From: Melastoma dodecandrum
Lineage: Eukaryota; Streptophyta; Magnoliopsida; Myrtales; Melastomataceae
DNA length: 64,000 bases
Reading direction: 5' to 3'
NCBI GenBank assembly: GCA_029817715.1
Contig: JARUPY010000473.1
Location: 310,001-374,000 of the forward strand
Under the pieces are notes generated by a model. That model saw only the letters and a program-made list of their open reading frames with translations. It ran no database searches and was not told the origin of the DNA. Of the stretch, positions 24,293-34,103 are shown piece by piece. Both the position numbers and the translations under genes were made by a program. The number at the start of each line of letters is the position of its first letter. Within the stretch, counting starts at the first letter, position 1.

Positions 24293-25256
24293 ATGGAAGA
24301 TTTAGATCACCTCGACTGGAAGCTCACTCTCCAGGAGATCTTTCAAGTTCAGGATGCGGCTGCCCATCTTCACCCCTCCCTTTTCCATGCACCCGGGCAA
24401 GACGAGGACGGGTTGTCGGCCACTGATCGTGATGATCTGGCTCGAGCAATCACTGGTTCCCTTACCAGAACCATGTCCTTGTCGGGTCATTGCGACACCG
24501 CCGAACCTTATGGGACCGCCCCGTCTTGTTCTTCCTCTGCCGACGCTGCCTTTCTGGGGGTTCCCAAGCCAGTGGTTGGCCGAAAGATCGACGGAAGGGG
24601 ACGGTACAAGAGATGGTACCTCCAGTTCCCCCTCTCTAGATATTCCCATGCTCAAGAAAGGTCCCGAGTTTCGTTGTTTATGGGGGAGTTTCTTAAGCGA
24701 GTATTGAGATGTTTACCGAATGCAGGAAATCTTGCGACTCTAGGTCAGAGATAACTCCTGCTCTAATCGATGACGGTCACGCTTGGAGAAAATACGGCCA
24801 GAAAATGATCCACGGCTCCGACTTCCCCAGGTAACAGGCTCTAATTCGATTCATTGCGTCTTGTCGAGGGTAGTTTGCCCATTCCATATCAGCTTCCGTT
24901 TCGTAAATAGGCTTTTCTTTTGGGGGGGGACATGAACCAGATGGAGTCGGATTAAGAGATCCCGATTTTATTTTGAACTCAACTGTAGGAGCTACTACAG
25001 ATGCACTCACAAGTCAGATCAAAATTGCCAAGCGGTGAAACAAGTGCAGCAAATCTCGCTAGATCCACCCTTGCACCGGACAACTTACTACGGCCACCAC
25101 ACTTGTAAGAACACCTCCTACCCCGGACAGTTCATCATCCCAGAAGAGGAAACGACGTTCAAGCTGGTTTCCTTCAAAGGGGACTTTCCTCGGAACACCA
25201 TGGACGGGTCGTCCTTCTTGCCGTCTACCTTCTCCTCAAAGTCCAGTCATGGATGA
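24293..25256 (+). CDS. WRKY transcription factor, group III (first tandem copy)
   Basis: Exons 24293-24615, 24726-24830 and 24989-25256 give 231 residues. The WRKY domain begins in exon 2 (DDGHAWRKYGQK) and ends in exon 3 with a C-x7-C-x23-H-x-C zinc site: C-THKSDQN-C, then HTC in GHHTCKNTS. C-x7-C with HxC defines group III, whose members bind W-boxes (TTGAC) and often act in salicylate, defence and senescence signalling. The intron before SYYRCTHKS is at the usual group III position. Exon 1 begins with MEDLDHLDWKLTLQEIFQVQD, an N-terminal helix common in this group, and ends near VVGRKIDGRGRYKR. The protein is short after the domain. It is a close paralogue of the gene at 27025, with identical intron phases. 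Confidence 0.92.
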
Positions 25257-27024
25257 GGCCATCGGCCTCCATGGATGTGGAGTACAACGAATAAGCCCTA
25301 TCCAATCAATTGATTATTCTATTAGTGCGTGTAAAATTCGAAATACCTCTACTTTAAAAAAAATATATTTATAAATAAAAGAATAAAAATTAATTTTAAG
25401 CTTTTTTGAAAAAACGTGTAAAATAATTATAATAAAATACTAGAAATATTTCATACAATGAAAATAAAGTTGAAATGGTCAAATGGGATTTCTTCCTAAT
25501 ATAAGTAAAATTAATAAACCTCTGGTGGAGAGATGTGCAGGAGCTTTTGTCGTGTTTTGCAACTACTTTCTTCTTGTCCACTTCTTCATTGTTCAATATT
25601 AGTAATATCCACGGTCCAAAAAGCAAGTACATGGCACAAGCTTAAGCTTAAGTGCTCTAAAATCAATTGACTATAAAAGAATAGTACGATGAACTTTATA
25701 TATTGGATCGAAATATTCTTTCATTTTCAAGTAGGATTGAGTTTATCATTTTTTGGTAATTAACGCTTTCAACGATATATACAACAGAATGACTTCATTT
25801 CTTTCTTTTTTATTTACCTATATAGATTTCAATGTCAAATCTTAGGTCAAAAAATAAATAAATATTATAGTCCTAATTTTTATTCTTGAAATGCATATTC
25901 TTTTCCACAAGTCTTCTACATTTTTCGGATAACAGTTGAGATATTACATGCATTACTAGCAAAACGATCCAACAAAATCAAATTATGATGGATTACCTAG
26001 TCTTCATTTGGTTAAATAATTTTTTCTTGGATTCGGAGAATATTTCATTTGCTCTTATACAAAAATATGCCTTTTGGAATTTGAAAATAATGGGCATAGT
26101 TTTTTTTTTCACTCTATTGAGTTTACCGAATATTCTGCTGTAGGTAATAGTTGTCCGATTCAATGTTTGAGATGAGTTAATGACGGCTTAAATGTAATAA
26201 CTTGTAACCCGTTTGGTTTTCGAAATGATATTTCGAATGAAATGGAATGGGAAGGATGAAAAAAGTATAGTGAATAGGAATGGCATTGCTTTTAGAAAAT
26301 GGTGCGTTTAGTTCAAGCATAAAGATGAGAACAAGTAGGGAATGAAATGAGGAAGGGAATAGACATTTCATGTCAAGGAATGGAATAAAATGAGATGAAA
26401 AAAAAAAAGAGTAAGATTATTAATCCATTTCATTCATTTATCATGACTATGAGCCTACATCAAAAAATTGGTCTTCGTAGTATCCCCGACTTTATGCTAC
26501 TTGGTTTAACCGGTTCGAGTCTTACAAGACTAAACATATGTTAATAAAAAATGATACTATTACAAAAAATTTTGTTTGGACCCCATCCATTATTTCACCC
26601 ACCTACCGATTTATGTTGGAGTACAACGAGCAAGCCCTAAGGGCTTTGCTTTTACAAGAATCATAAATTATTATTATTATTACTACTACTAGTAAGAAAG
26701 AGGAGAGGGGGGGAGTCTCTCTTCATCATAATGACATGCAAATATGTAATCTAGGCTTATAAAATCGTTGTCTTTCACGAAAACCTGAGAATATTTTCAT
26801 TTAATTATTTCGGTGTGAATGTTTGAAAGGTAACGAAGAAGAAGAAGCAGAAGGGGCGTCGCTTTCCTCCAACTACTTGTCAACGTTTATTACTTTTACC
26901 CACTCCTTCCATCTCCATCCCTTCTTCTCCTCCTCCTCCCTTAAACATCCTTCATTTCAACATACAAAATACGGTAGGGATTGGTCCAATCGATCAGGAC
27001 GCCGAGGGAGAAGGCAAAAGAGAG
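25257..27024. other. Spacer between WRKY copies
   Basis: AT-rich DNA with a TTA repeat near 26668-26690. No coding signal that I can support. The second WRKY promoter should lie at its right end. Confidence 0.4.
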
Positions 27025-28052
27025 ATGGAGGAGTTGGATCACTGTGACTTGAAGCTCATTCTCCAGGAGCTCATTCAAGGCCGGGATGCCGCGGCCAAGC
27101 TTCAAGGCTCCTTGCTTGGAGCGCACGAGGACGAGGACAGGTCGCCGACCGCCACTTGGGAAGATCTGGCTCGGATGGTTGATGGTTCCTTTGGCAGAGC
27201 CCTTTCTGTCTTGGGCTATGGCGATGCCCCCGAATCTGATGGGACATCCTTGTGTTCATTGCCCTGGATTGATCCTGCCTGCTTGCTGGATCCCATGCCA
27301 GTAGTCGGGCGAAAGATTGATGAAAGGGGGCGGTACAAGAGAAGGTACCCTCATAGTTCTGGTGGAGAGATTCCTACTACCCTCGGAGAAACCTGGAAAT
27401 CTCATTGTTTCTGCACCTGCGCATGTCTTTTTAAGGGATATATTTCGTGAAATACAGTGATGTTTACTGAATGCAGGAAGTCTTGCAACTCTAGGACGGA
27501 GACAACTCCGGCTCTAGTTGATGACGGTTACTCTTGGAGAAAATACGGCCAGAAACTAATCATAGGCTCGGATTTCCCTAGGTAACGAGTTCAATTCGAC
27601 TCACCTGTGTAGCCCCGTTCCTTTCCATTTTAGTTTTTGTTTCATAATTAGGTTTCGTAGGGGGAGTTTAACCAGATGGATCTAGCTATTCAGATCTGAT
27701 TTGAATTCGGCATGGTTTTAACTGTAGGAGCTACTTCAGATGCACTCACAAGTCTGACCAGGGTTGCGAAGCTGTGAAACAAGTGCAGCAGATTTCGGAA
27801 GTACCTCCCTCGTATCGGACAACTTATTATGGCCATCACACTTGCAAGAACACCTCATTCCCCCAACAATTCGCCATCCCTGATGAGGAAACGGAGTCCA
27901 AGCTGATCTCCTTCGATAGGACTGCTCATAGGAACATGACAGACGAGGGTTCTTCCCGTCTGCCTTCTTCTCTTGAGGACGAGCCCACAGGTCTAATGGG
28001 AGGAGGGAGAAGGGCAAAAGTCGAGCACAACTCGCAACCTCGGCTTTCTTGA
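27025..28052 (+). CDS. WRKY transcription factor, group III (second tandem copy)
   Basis: Exons 27025-27344, 27477-27581 and 27728-28052 give 249 residues. The domain contains WRKYGQK (SWRKYGQK, exon 2) and the zinc site C-THKSDQG-C followed by HTC 23 residues later, which is group III. The N-terminus MEELDHCDLKLILQELIQGRDAA matches the first copy, as does MPVVGRKIDERGRYKR before the first intron. The C-terminal tail is longer than in the first copy and acidic/Ser-rich. Intron positions and phases are the same, so the two arose by tandem duplication. Reading frames are intact in both, so both may be functional. Confidence 0.92.
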
Positions 28053-29414
28053 AGATAAAGAAGGGGGAAAGTAGGGTAACCCTCACGAACCACAAAAAAA
28101 AAGAAAACAAAGGAGAAATATATCTCTAGTTCGAAGGATGCCAAATTTATTTCACGAACTGTCATCATCATACTAATCGTACATTCCTAGAGAGTGTACA
28201 TCTATGTCGTCATAGAAGTTCTTCGATGATCTTGTCTTCTTTCTCGCGCCCTGTCCTGGTCTTCGCCCTCTTCTCCTTCACTTCAGTACTATCATTTTGG
28301 AATTTCTGTGGACCTGGAAACAAAGCCGATCCGGAGCACCTTCCTTCCTCCACCCCCTGTGATGTCACTGGCACCGATTTGTGTGATTCGCTCGAGAGTC
28401 ATTACAAGTGTTGCAATGAGTAATACATACCTCCTGTCTTCTTCGTGTTCGGCTAATAATCGGAATCCCCGAAGCGAAGACGACTCTGCAGGGAACGTTC
28501 CCTTTTGAATTATAGATGACGGTGCAATGTCTCCATGGTCGATACATCCCCCGATCTATGTCTCAGCAAAGTTGCACTTGCGAAAGCAAGAATTGTTACC
28601 CGGCCCGGCACATATAACTAACGAATGATCGAGAACTTCTGCCCGCCTGTGATATATGTCGATGGTCAGTTGAGTTTCTAGTTTTTACGAACAAAAGAAT
28701 AGATGTATGAAAATGATGGTTAGTGTGTCGCAAGGGTGACGTGGGGGTGGTGATGTCTTACGAACCTCTTCTTACGTCATCCCCCCCCCCCCACTTGGTT
28801 ATATATTATATATAATTTTATTATATAATCCAAACGGGACCCCTAATTCCAAAAACGTTCATCTTCCAATGAAATTACACGTCACCCCCACCCGACCCAC
28901 CCACCAATCCGCGCGTTTCTTCCCCGGCATTTCTTCCGTAATAATATTATTCATCAAAATATAATTCTTAAATTTAAATAAATAATTTTTTGAAATCGAC
29001 GTCTAAAAAGTTGTGTTTCTTTTTAAGAAATTTAGTATCTATAACACCGAGTCTAAGCCTGAGAAATAGTATCGGTCGAGAAAATATTTCATAAAATAAT
29101 CCTTAAATTTGGGCAAAATAACGTTTCAAAATCGATGTTAAAAAAATCAAATTCATTTTTTAAAAAGCTTAATTATTATAACATAAAGTTCGTCTGAAAA
29201 GATGAGAGAACTCAATGTTATAAGAACCGAGTTCAACCTTCATAGATGAATCTCGGTTTTATAATATCGAGTCTTCCCACACCAACTCAATGTTAAAAAA
29301 ATCAAGTTACTTAAAGGAAGTAAACTATTTTTTTTTTGAAAAGGTAGATTTTTTAACATTATAAGAAAACTTTTAAAAATTAATACCTTATTTATGAAAT
29401 ATTTTTTCTTCCAT
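28053..29414. other. WRKY 3' flank and upstream region of the WRKY relic
   Basis: Includes a small ORF at 28226-28423 and a C run at 28779-28792. From ~28930 to 29400 the DNA is AT-rich with fragments such as TTTTTTGAAATCGACGTC that resemble 23550-23620 upstream of the first WRKY copy. Confidence 0.4.
28226..28423 (+). CDS. Candidate small secreted Cys-rich peptide (hypothetical)
   Basis: A 65-codon ATG frame whose first ~22 residues (MILSSFSRPVLVFALFSFTS) look like a signal peptide, followed by a short region with five cysteines (FCGPG, TPCDV, DLCDS, HYKCCNE). I recognise no family. It lies 174 bp after the second WRKY stop and could be a chance frame in that gene's 3' UTR. The length and odd cysteine number argue for caution. 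Confidence 0.25.
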   Translation: MILSSFSRPVLVFALFSFTSVLSFWNFCGPGNKADPEHLPSSTPCDVTGTDLCDSLESHYKCCNE

Positions 29415-29690
29415 TATTTATTCCCTAACCTCCGTTTCTTCCGAGACCTCTCTCACCCTGTTGTTTTTAAGTGACGGTGTTTAATTACACCATTTAAGAA
29501 GCAGTTAATATGTTTTAGTATTATTATTGATCTGACTCGGATGGTCGCTGGGTCATTCGCCAAGTTGGGTCAGCACTGGCGCAGCCTCATCTTGTGAAGT
29601 GACTCCCTCCGCCTTTGTCTGAGTCCCATGCCGGTAGTTGGGGCAAAGGTTGATTGTACAAGAGAACGGTACCATCCGAGTCGCCAGTCC
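29415..29690 (+). pseudogene. Relic of a third group III WRKY gene
   Basis: TTATTTATTCCCTAACCTCC (~29416) matches the leader of the first WRKY copy. GATCTGACTCGGATGGTCGC (~29530) matches exon 1 of the second copy (DLARMVDGSF). CCCATGCCGGTAGTTGGGGC (~29622) matches its DPMPVVGRK end and runs to the exon 1 border GGTACC. The 5' half of exon 1 is lost, the frame is broken, and no WRKY domain follows; about 100 bp further on the copia element begins. The copy is non-functional. Confidence 0.75.
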
Positions 29691-29792
29691 TCGAGGAAAT
29701 TTGCCCAACTGCCGTTGACATTCCTTCAAACTCCCGACATAAATACTATTCCAAAAAGCATATTCCCCACCGCGTCTGGAATTTCAGGTAGT

Positions 29793-29797
29793 TCTGA
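29793..29797. repeat. Left target-site duplication TCTGA
   Basis: Five bases identical to 40872-40876 on the other side of the copia element. Confidence 0.95.
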
Positions 29798-31831
29798 TGT
29801 TGGATTGTTTATGTACACTAAGAGGGGGGTGAATTAGTGTTTATCACTTTTTCGCCCTTTCTCGGTGTAAGCGGAAGCGTACTGTATCACAGCAGAGCGT
29901 TTCTCAGAATGAGAAATACCTTACTGTAACTGTTACGATTTTGTCGAGTAGGTTTTCGTACGAGTGTTGCGCGATCGTAATGGACACAGTGATTTATAGT
30001 GGTTCGGCCTTAATTGACCTACGTCCACTTTCCACCAACAAGGTGATTCCACTATATAAAATAATGGGTGCAAAAAGCCCTTGCACTAGGCGTATGTTCC
30101 TCTCACAAAGTGAGATTTAGAATCCCGTACAATAGATGATCACTCCTGGCAACGGTCAGCTCCTCACACAGTGGACGTCTTCTCGTTTTCAGCAGAATGA
30201 TGCTTATCCTCAGCAGTTGGTAGCTCAATGGATTCCACACAGCTCGTTGTCGCTTAATATAAACCTGACTTATCAAAGAACACAGACAACGTTATGTTAG
30301 AGTATAAATCCTCACAGATAATTCCTTACGGTGAAGAATGTATTCTCAGAGAGCAGCTCGTTTCTGCTTCACAGCGAAGGATTGCTTCAGCACTTTATCG
30401 TTCAGCAGAGGATTTCCACACAGATCTTGTCTCTCCTTAAGATAAGCCTGCACTTGCTTAAGAGACAACCACAAAGTTGAACCACAAAGATCACGAAGAT
30501 AGGAACCACAAAGATCACAAAGAAAACCACAAAGCCACTTAGAAGGTATCCGTCCTACACTCAGTTCGGACGTGCACGGTTACCACAGCCGTGACTCACT
30601 GCACTGCACACCCAGTGCCTAGGGTGGAATTTTCCGATCCGTTGGCTTCCACGCAACCTGCTTTACTAACCCTCTGTATCAGGCGTTCAAGACTTCTGCA
30701 CAGCACCCCTGTGCTCGGGAGGAACTCTTTTCACTCCGGCGGCGTTCCCACCTCCTGCTCTACCCTGCAGGCACGAGACTTCTGGCGCGCACCCGCAAGT
30801 GCGTGTCTAACTACTCAAACTCCGTAGGCTCGAGACTTCCCTGCGAAAAGACACGACAAGAACGGCTTCTTGCCGATGGGTAAGCAACCGGTTACTGAAT
30901 TCAGAGCAGGTATTCACTTAGCTTCCCTTAGACGATTCGCCGGCTGCTCGTTGAACGCACCGAGGACACCTAGTCCCTCTCAGACGATTCAAGGGATCTG
31001 ACCTCAGCCCCTTGACACTCTCACACGCAGCTTGCAAGAGAAAGAACCAGGAGACACTTAGCACCTTCCGCTCTCCGTCGACGCACAAAGCTCACTTAGA
31101 CCACTTAGACCACTTAGACCACACAGACGCACAAAGGCATTGTTTTCAGTCGTCTCTGGTCTGGTTATAAAGGAGAAAGAGACACAGAATACGTCTAGGC
31201 AATTATGAAGATTTGTTGCCAAAACTGGCAGACATGACTCAACAATAGTCTGCTCAACGGCTCACTGTGCCATAGAAGGAAAATCTCAACGGTAATTTCC
31301 TTCACATATATTAATCAGATAATTGATTTCCAAACATAATTATCTGATCATAATCTTATCTTAACAATTACGATTAGCAAAGATATTCAATCTGATAATA
31401 TCTCCTACTACAGCGTATCGTTGCTGTAGAATATCAGAAAGATATTTTGTTTCCAAAAGTAAAACTTGGAAAGCTAATCTTAATATATTTAGTTGCCTAA
31501 GTACCTAAGATAAGGTCATTAGGTTACATTAAACGAACCTAGACGTTCAGACAGATAATCTGAAATAGATTAAAATAAATCTTAAAATAAATCGTGGTTA
31601 TTAAAAATATGTTTCCATATTTTCAATGTACATGCGTAAAATCACAGTAACAGCTTACTATAACGCATCAATATATAACTGTTACTATAGCCGTGGTTCA
31701 GCAACATATTGCTCAAGCTCATCACTAAGAATGAACACATAACTTGTGAAACATTACTACTGACCAACAGTAACATGTCGCTTACCACCAGTAACATGTC
31801 ACTTAAGTTCATCATCAAAACCAGGTCAACA
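29798..31831 (-). repeat. Copia 3' LTR (left copy, 2034 bp)
   Basis: TGTTGGATTG at the left border and GTCAACA at the right. Compared with the other LTR it has an extra 10-base stretch near 30594 and extra CACTTAGAC units near 31095-31120. Open frames within it match in both LTRs and are not genes. Confidence 0.95.
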
Positions 31832-31845
31832 TTCTCCCCCTTTTT
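31832..31845 (-). other. Polypurine tract of the copia element
   Basis: On the minus strand AAAAAGGGGGAGAA immediately precedes the 3' LTR and would prime plus-strand DNA synthesis. Confidence 0.85.
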
Positions 31846-32173
31846 GATGATGACAAAATATGGACTTAGGGATCGAGCTTGTATCAACTCCCCCTTAAAT
31901 CCTTAACTCCCCCTGAACTTATTCTTCTCCCCCTTTTTGTCATATCAAAAAGAAAAAGAAAAGAGGATAACAAAGGATAGTTTTATTACTAGTGCAGCAA
32001 GAATATGCTAGCACCCAAAAGACAAAGTCAGCAGCCAACAGTTGCTGTGATGCATCAAAACGAAACAGTTATTAAACCAGTTTAGAAATAGAAGAGCATA
32101 GCTCATTCTAGAACAACAAAGCAGACACCTAAAGATAAAGAAGAGTAGCTCAATCCTAAACGGAGAGCACGGC

Positions 32174-33850
32174 TCAATCCTCAGCATTATCAAGCAAGGT
32201 CTGGACCATATTTTCCAGGCGGGTTAGCCTCTCAGCAAATCCATCCAGCCTCTCAAGAATGGAGCGTCTGGTGTAGCTTAATTCCTCACAGAGGACTTTC
32301 TGAAGCTTGGAAGAAGAAGGGGACCCATCCTTGGATGAAGAAGCCGCCTTCTCACGTTCAGCATAGCGTTGCTTGCCAAGTGCAGCTGTGGTCTTGCCAC
32401 GGACAGAAGCAGCGATCTGTCGCTTTGTTGGTTTCTTGACAAAAACACCATCCACATACTGGTAGCCCATACTCGCTACAGAGTTAGCTCCAATAACCTG
32501 AGTAGTCCAGGTGTCCATTTGATTTACAGGAACAATCTGCTCCCCATAGAACTGCAGCAATGCAGTGATAACATGTGCAAATGGAAGTGCCATGTTCTCG
32601 TCCTGAACACAAGATGCCATATGGCCAAATATCACACTTCCCAAGTTCACAGGAATACCTCTTTTAAGATGAACCATCAGATTCCAGTCTTTTGGCATGA
32701 CAGTGTCGATGCTGGCAATCCGAGGGGCCAAGCAAGACATTACTGCCTTGTGAAACATCCGGTTGCTGAAACTCAGCCCGGTGTTCTGCAGATATCCGCT
32801 GACAGCAACCACTTCACCATCATTGATGGTCTGATAAGCTTCCAGCTTCCCTTCACTGATCACCCTCAGGTTGTTAACAAGATCAGATTCAAAGAGGCGG
32901 CAGACATCAAACACGGAGAAAACAAAGGTTTTCTCATCTACCAACACCTTGGTGAATTTAATAAGAGAATCTTCCTTATGAAAGGTAATATTGGCATAGA
33001 ATTCCTTGACCTTTGAGATGGAACTGATGCCATCATATTCACAAAAGGATCGCCAGGTCAACCTTTCAAACATCTCAGCAAAGCAGAGCTCATGTTGAGT
33101 AAACCAATCAAAGTCTACACGCTTGCATGCAGCAATGTTGCACTTGGTCATGTTTCTATTAGGCATAGTATCATCAGCAAGAATTCGATTTAATTCAGCC
33201 AGAGAAACATACTGATCAACCGCAGGAATAAAAACAGAAGAATCTGCATTTCTCACTTTCTTGTGAATAGGAGAGCCAGAATGCATACCATCCCTTATAC
33301 CAGCATAAGGTCGCTTCATCCTGGTGCGAGAGGCAACACCAAGAGAAGAGCGAATCGGAGGATTCTGAACAGAGCCGATCACCTCCACATTCTCATCCTC
33401 GTCAGGAGTCTCTTCAGCCAAAGAGTCCTGTTCATCAGCGCTCTGGAAATCCTCAGGATCCTCAGCGCTTTTCTTGCCTTTTTCGGCTTGAGTCTCCTCA
33501 TCAGTAGCAGGGGAGTTTGCTGCTTTGGGAGACGCAGAAGTAGACTTGGTAACCGCCTCCGGTGGAGCGGTTTCCTCCTCAACAATGATGGTTTTCTCCG
33601 TAGCACCCTCAGGTTCGCCAAAAGTGGTGGCATCACCAGTCGAAGCCACATTGTCCTTGGCAGGAACCGGAGCAGGTGTCTCCTTGGTCTTAGTGACCAC
33701 CGGAGCAGGGGTTTGCATCATCGAGGGCTCCCCCTCAGTAACTGACGGAGGCGCCACAACAGGTAGTTGCTGGGCAGAAGTAGCCACAGCCTGTGACCGT
33801 TTCTTGGGAGTTCCCTTGCCCTTTCCAGATTTCGCGGATTTGGGTGCCAT
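32174..33850 (-). CDS. Extra 3' ORF of the copia element (env-like position)
   Basis: 558 residues, intact, between pol and the 3' LTR on the element's coding strand. The N-terminus is Lys/Gly- then Pro/Ala/Glu-rich and disordered-looking. The centre (KVKEFYANITFHKE, FVFSVFDVCRLFE) resembles the domain called putative plant transposon protein (Transposase_32-like) often found at this place in Sireviruses and other plant retroelements. The C-terminus (ERLDGFAERLTRLENMVQTL) looks like coiled coil. I see no signal peptide or membrane helix, so calling it an envelope protein would be unsupported. Its intact frame contrasts with the broken pol. Confidence 0.8.
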   Translation of the reverse strand: MAPKSAKSGKGKGTPKKRSQAVATSAQQLPVVAPPSVTEGEPSMMQTPAPVVTKTKETPAPVPAKDNVASTGDATTFGEPEGATEKTIIVEEETAPPEAVTKSTSASPKAANSPATDEETQAEKGKKSAEDPEDFQSADEQDSLAEETPDEDENVEVIGSVQNPPIRSSLGVASRTRMKRPYAGIRDGMHSGSPIHKKVRNADSSVFIPAVDQYVSLAELNRILADDTMPNRNMTKCNIAACKRVDFDWFTQHELCFAEMFERLTWRSFCEYDGISSISKVKEFYANITFHKEDSLIKFTKVLVDEKTFVFSVFDVCRLFESDLVNNLRVISEGKLEAYQTINDGEVVAVSGYLQNTGLSFSNRMFHKAVMSCLAPRIASIDTVMPKDWNLMVHLKRGIPVNLGSVIFGHMASCVQDENMALPFAHVITALLQFYGEQIVPVNQMDTWTTQVIGANSVASMGYQYVDGVFVKKPTKRQIAASVRGKTTAALGKQRYAEREKAASSSKDGSPSSSKLQKVLCEELSYTRRSILERLDGFAERLTRLENMVQTLLDNAED

Positions 33851-34103
33851 TTTCAGAGGAGAAATGGAGAAGAAGGAAGATTGTTGAGGTTGAAGAAGAA
33901 ACGAGGGAAGTTAGGGATTTGAAAAGAAACCGTAGGTGGTTTTCTTTTTATAAAATGTTTTGTAGAATAAAGTAGGAAATAAAAAAATTGGGAATGAAAT
34001 GGCACCATAGGAATATTTTTATTTTCCTATCAAAACTTTCTCAAAATAATTAGATGACAATATTATCATCTCAGAGATTTGGATTACATATCCCTAACTC
34101 ACT

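Noticed and set aside
30591..30827. Open frame in the left copia LTR, repeated at 39643-39888 in the right LTR
   Set aside because: Same sequence in both LTRs, no domain; chance frame in LTR DNA.
33263..33745. 160-codon plus-strand frame
   Set aside because: Antisense shadow of the extra copia ORF, with Arg/Leu-biased composition.
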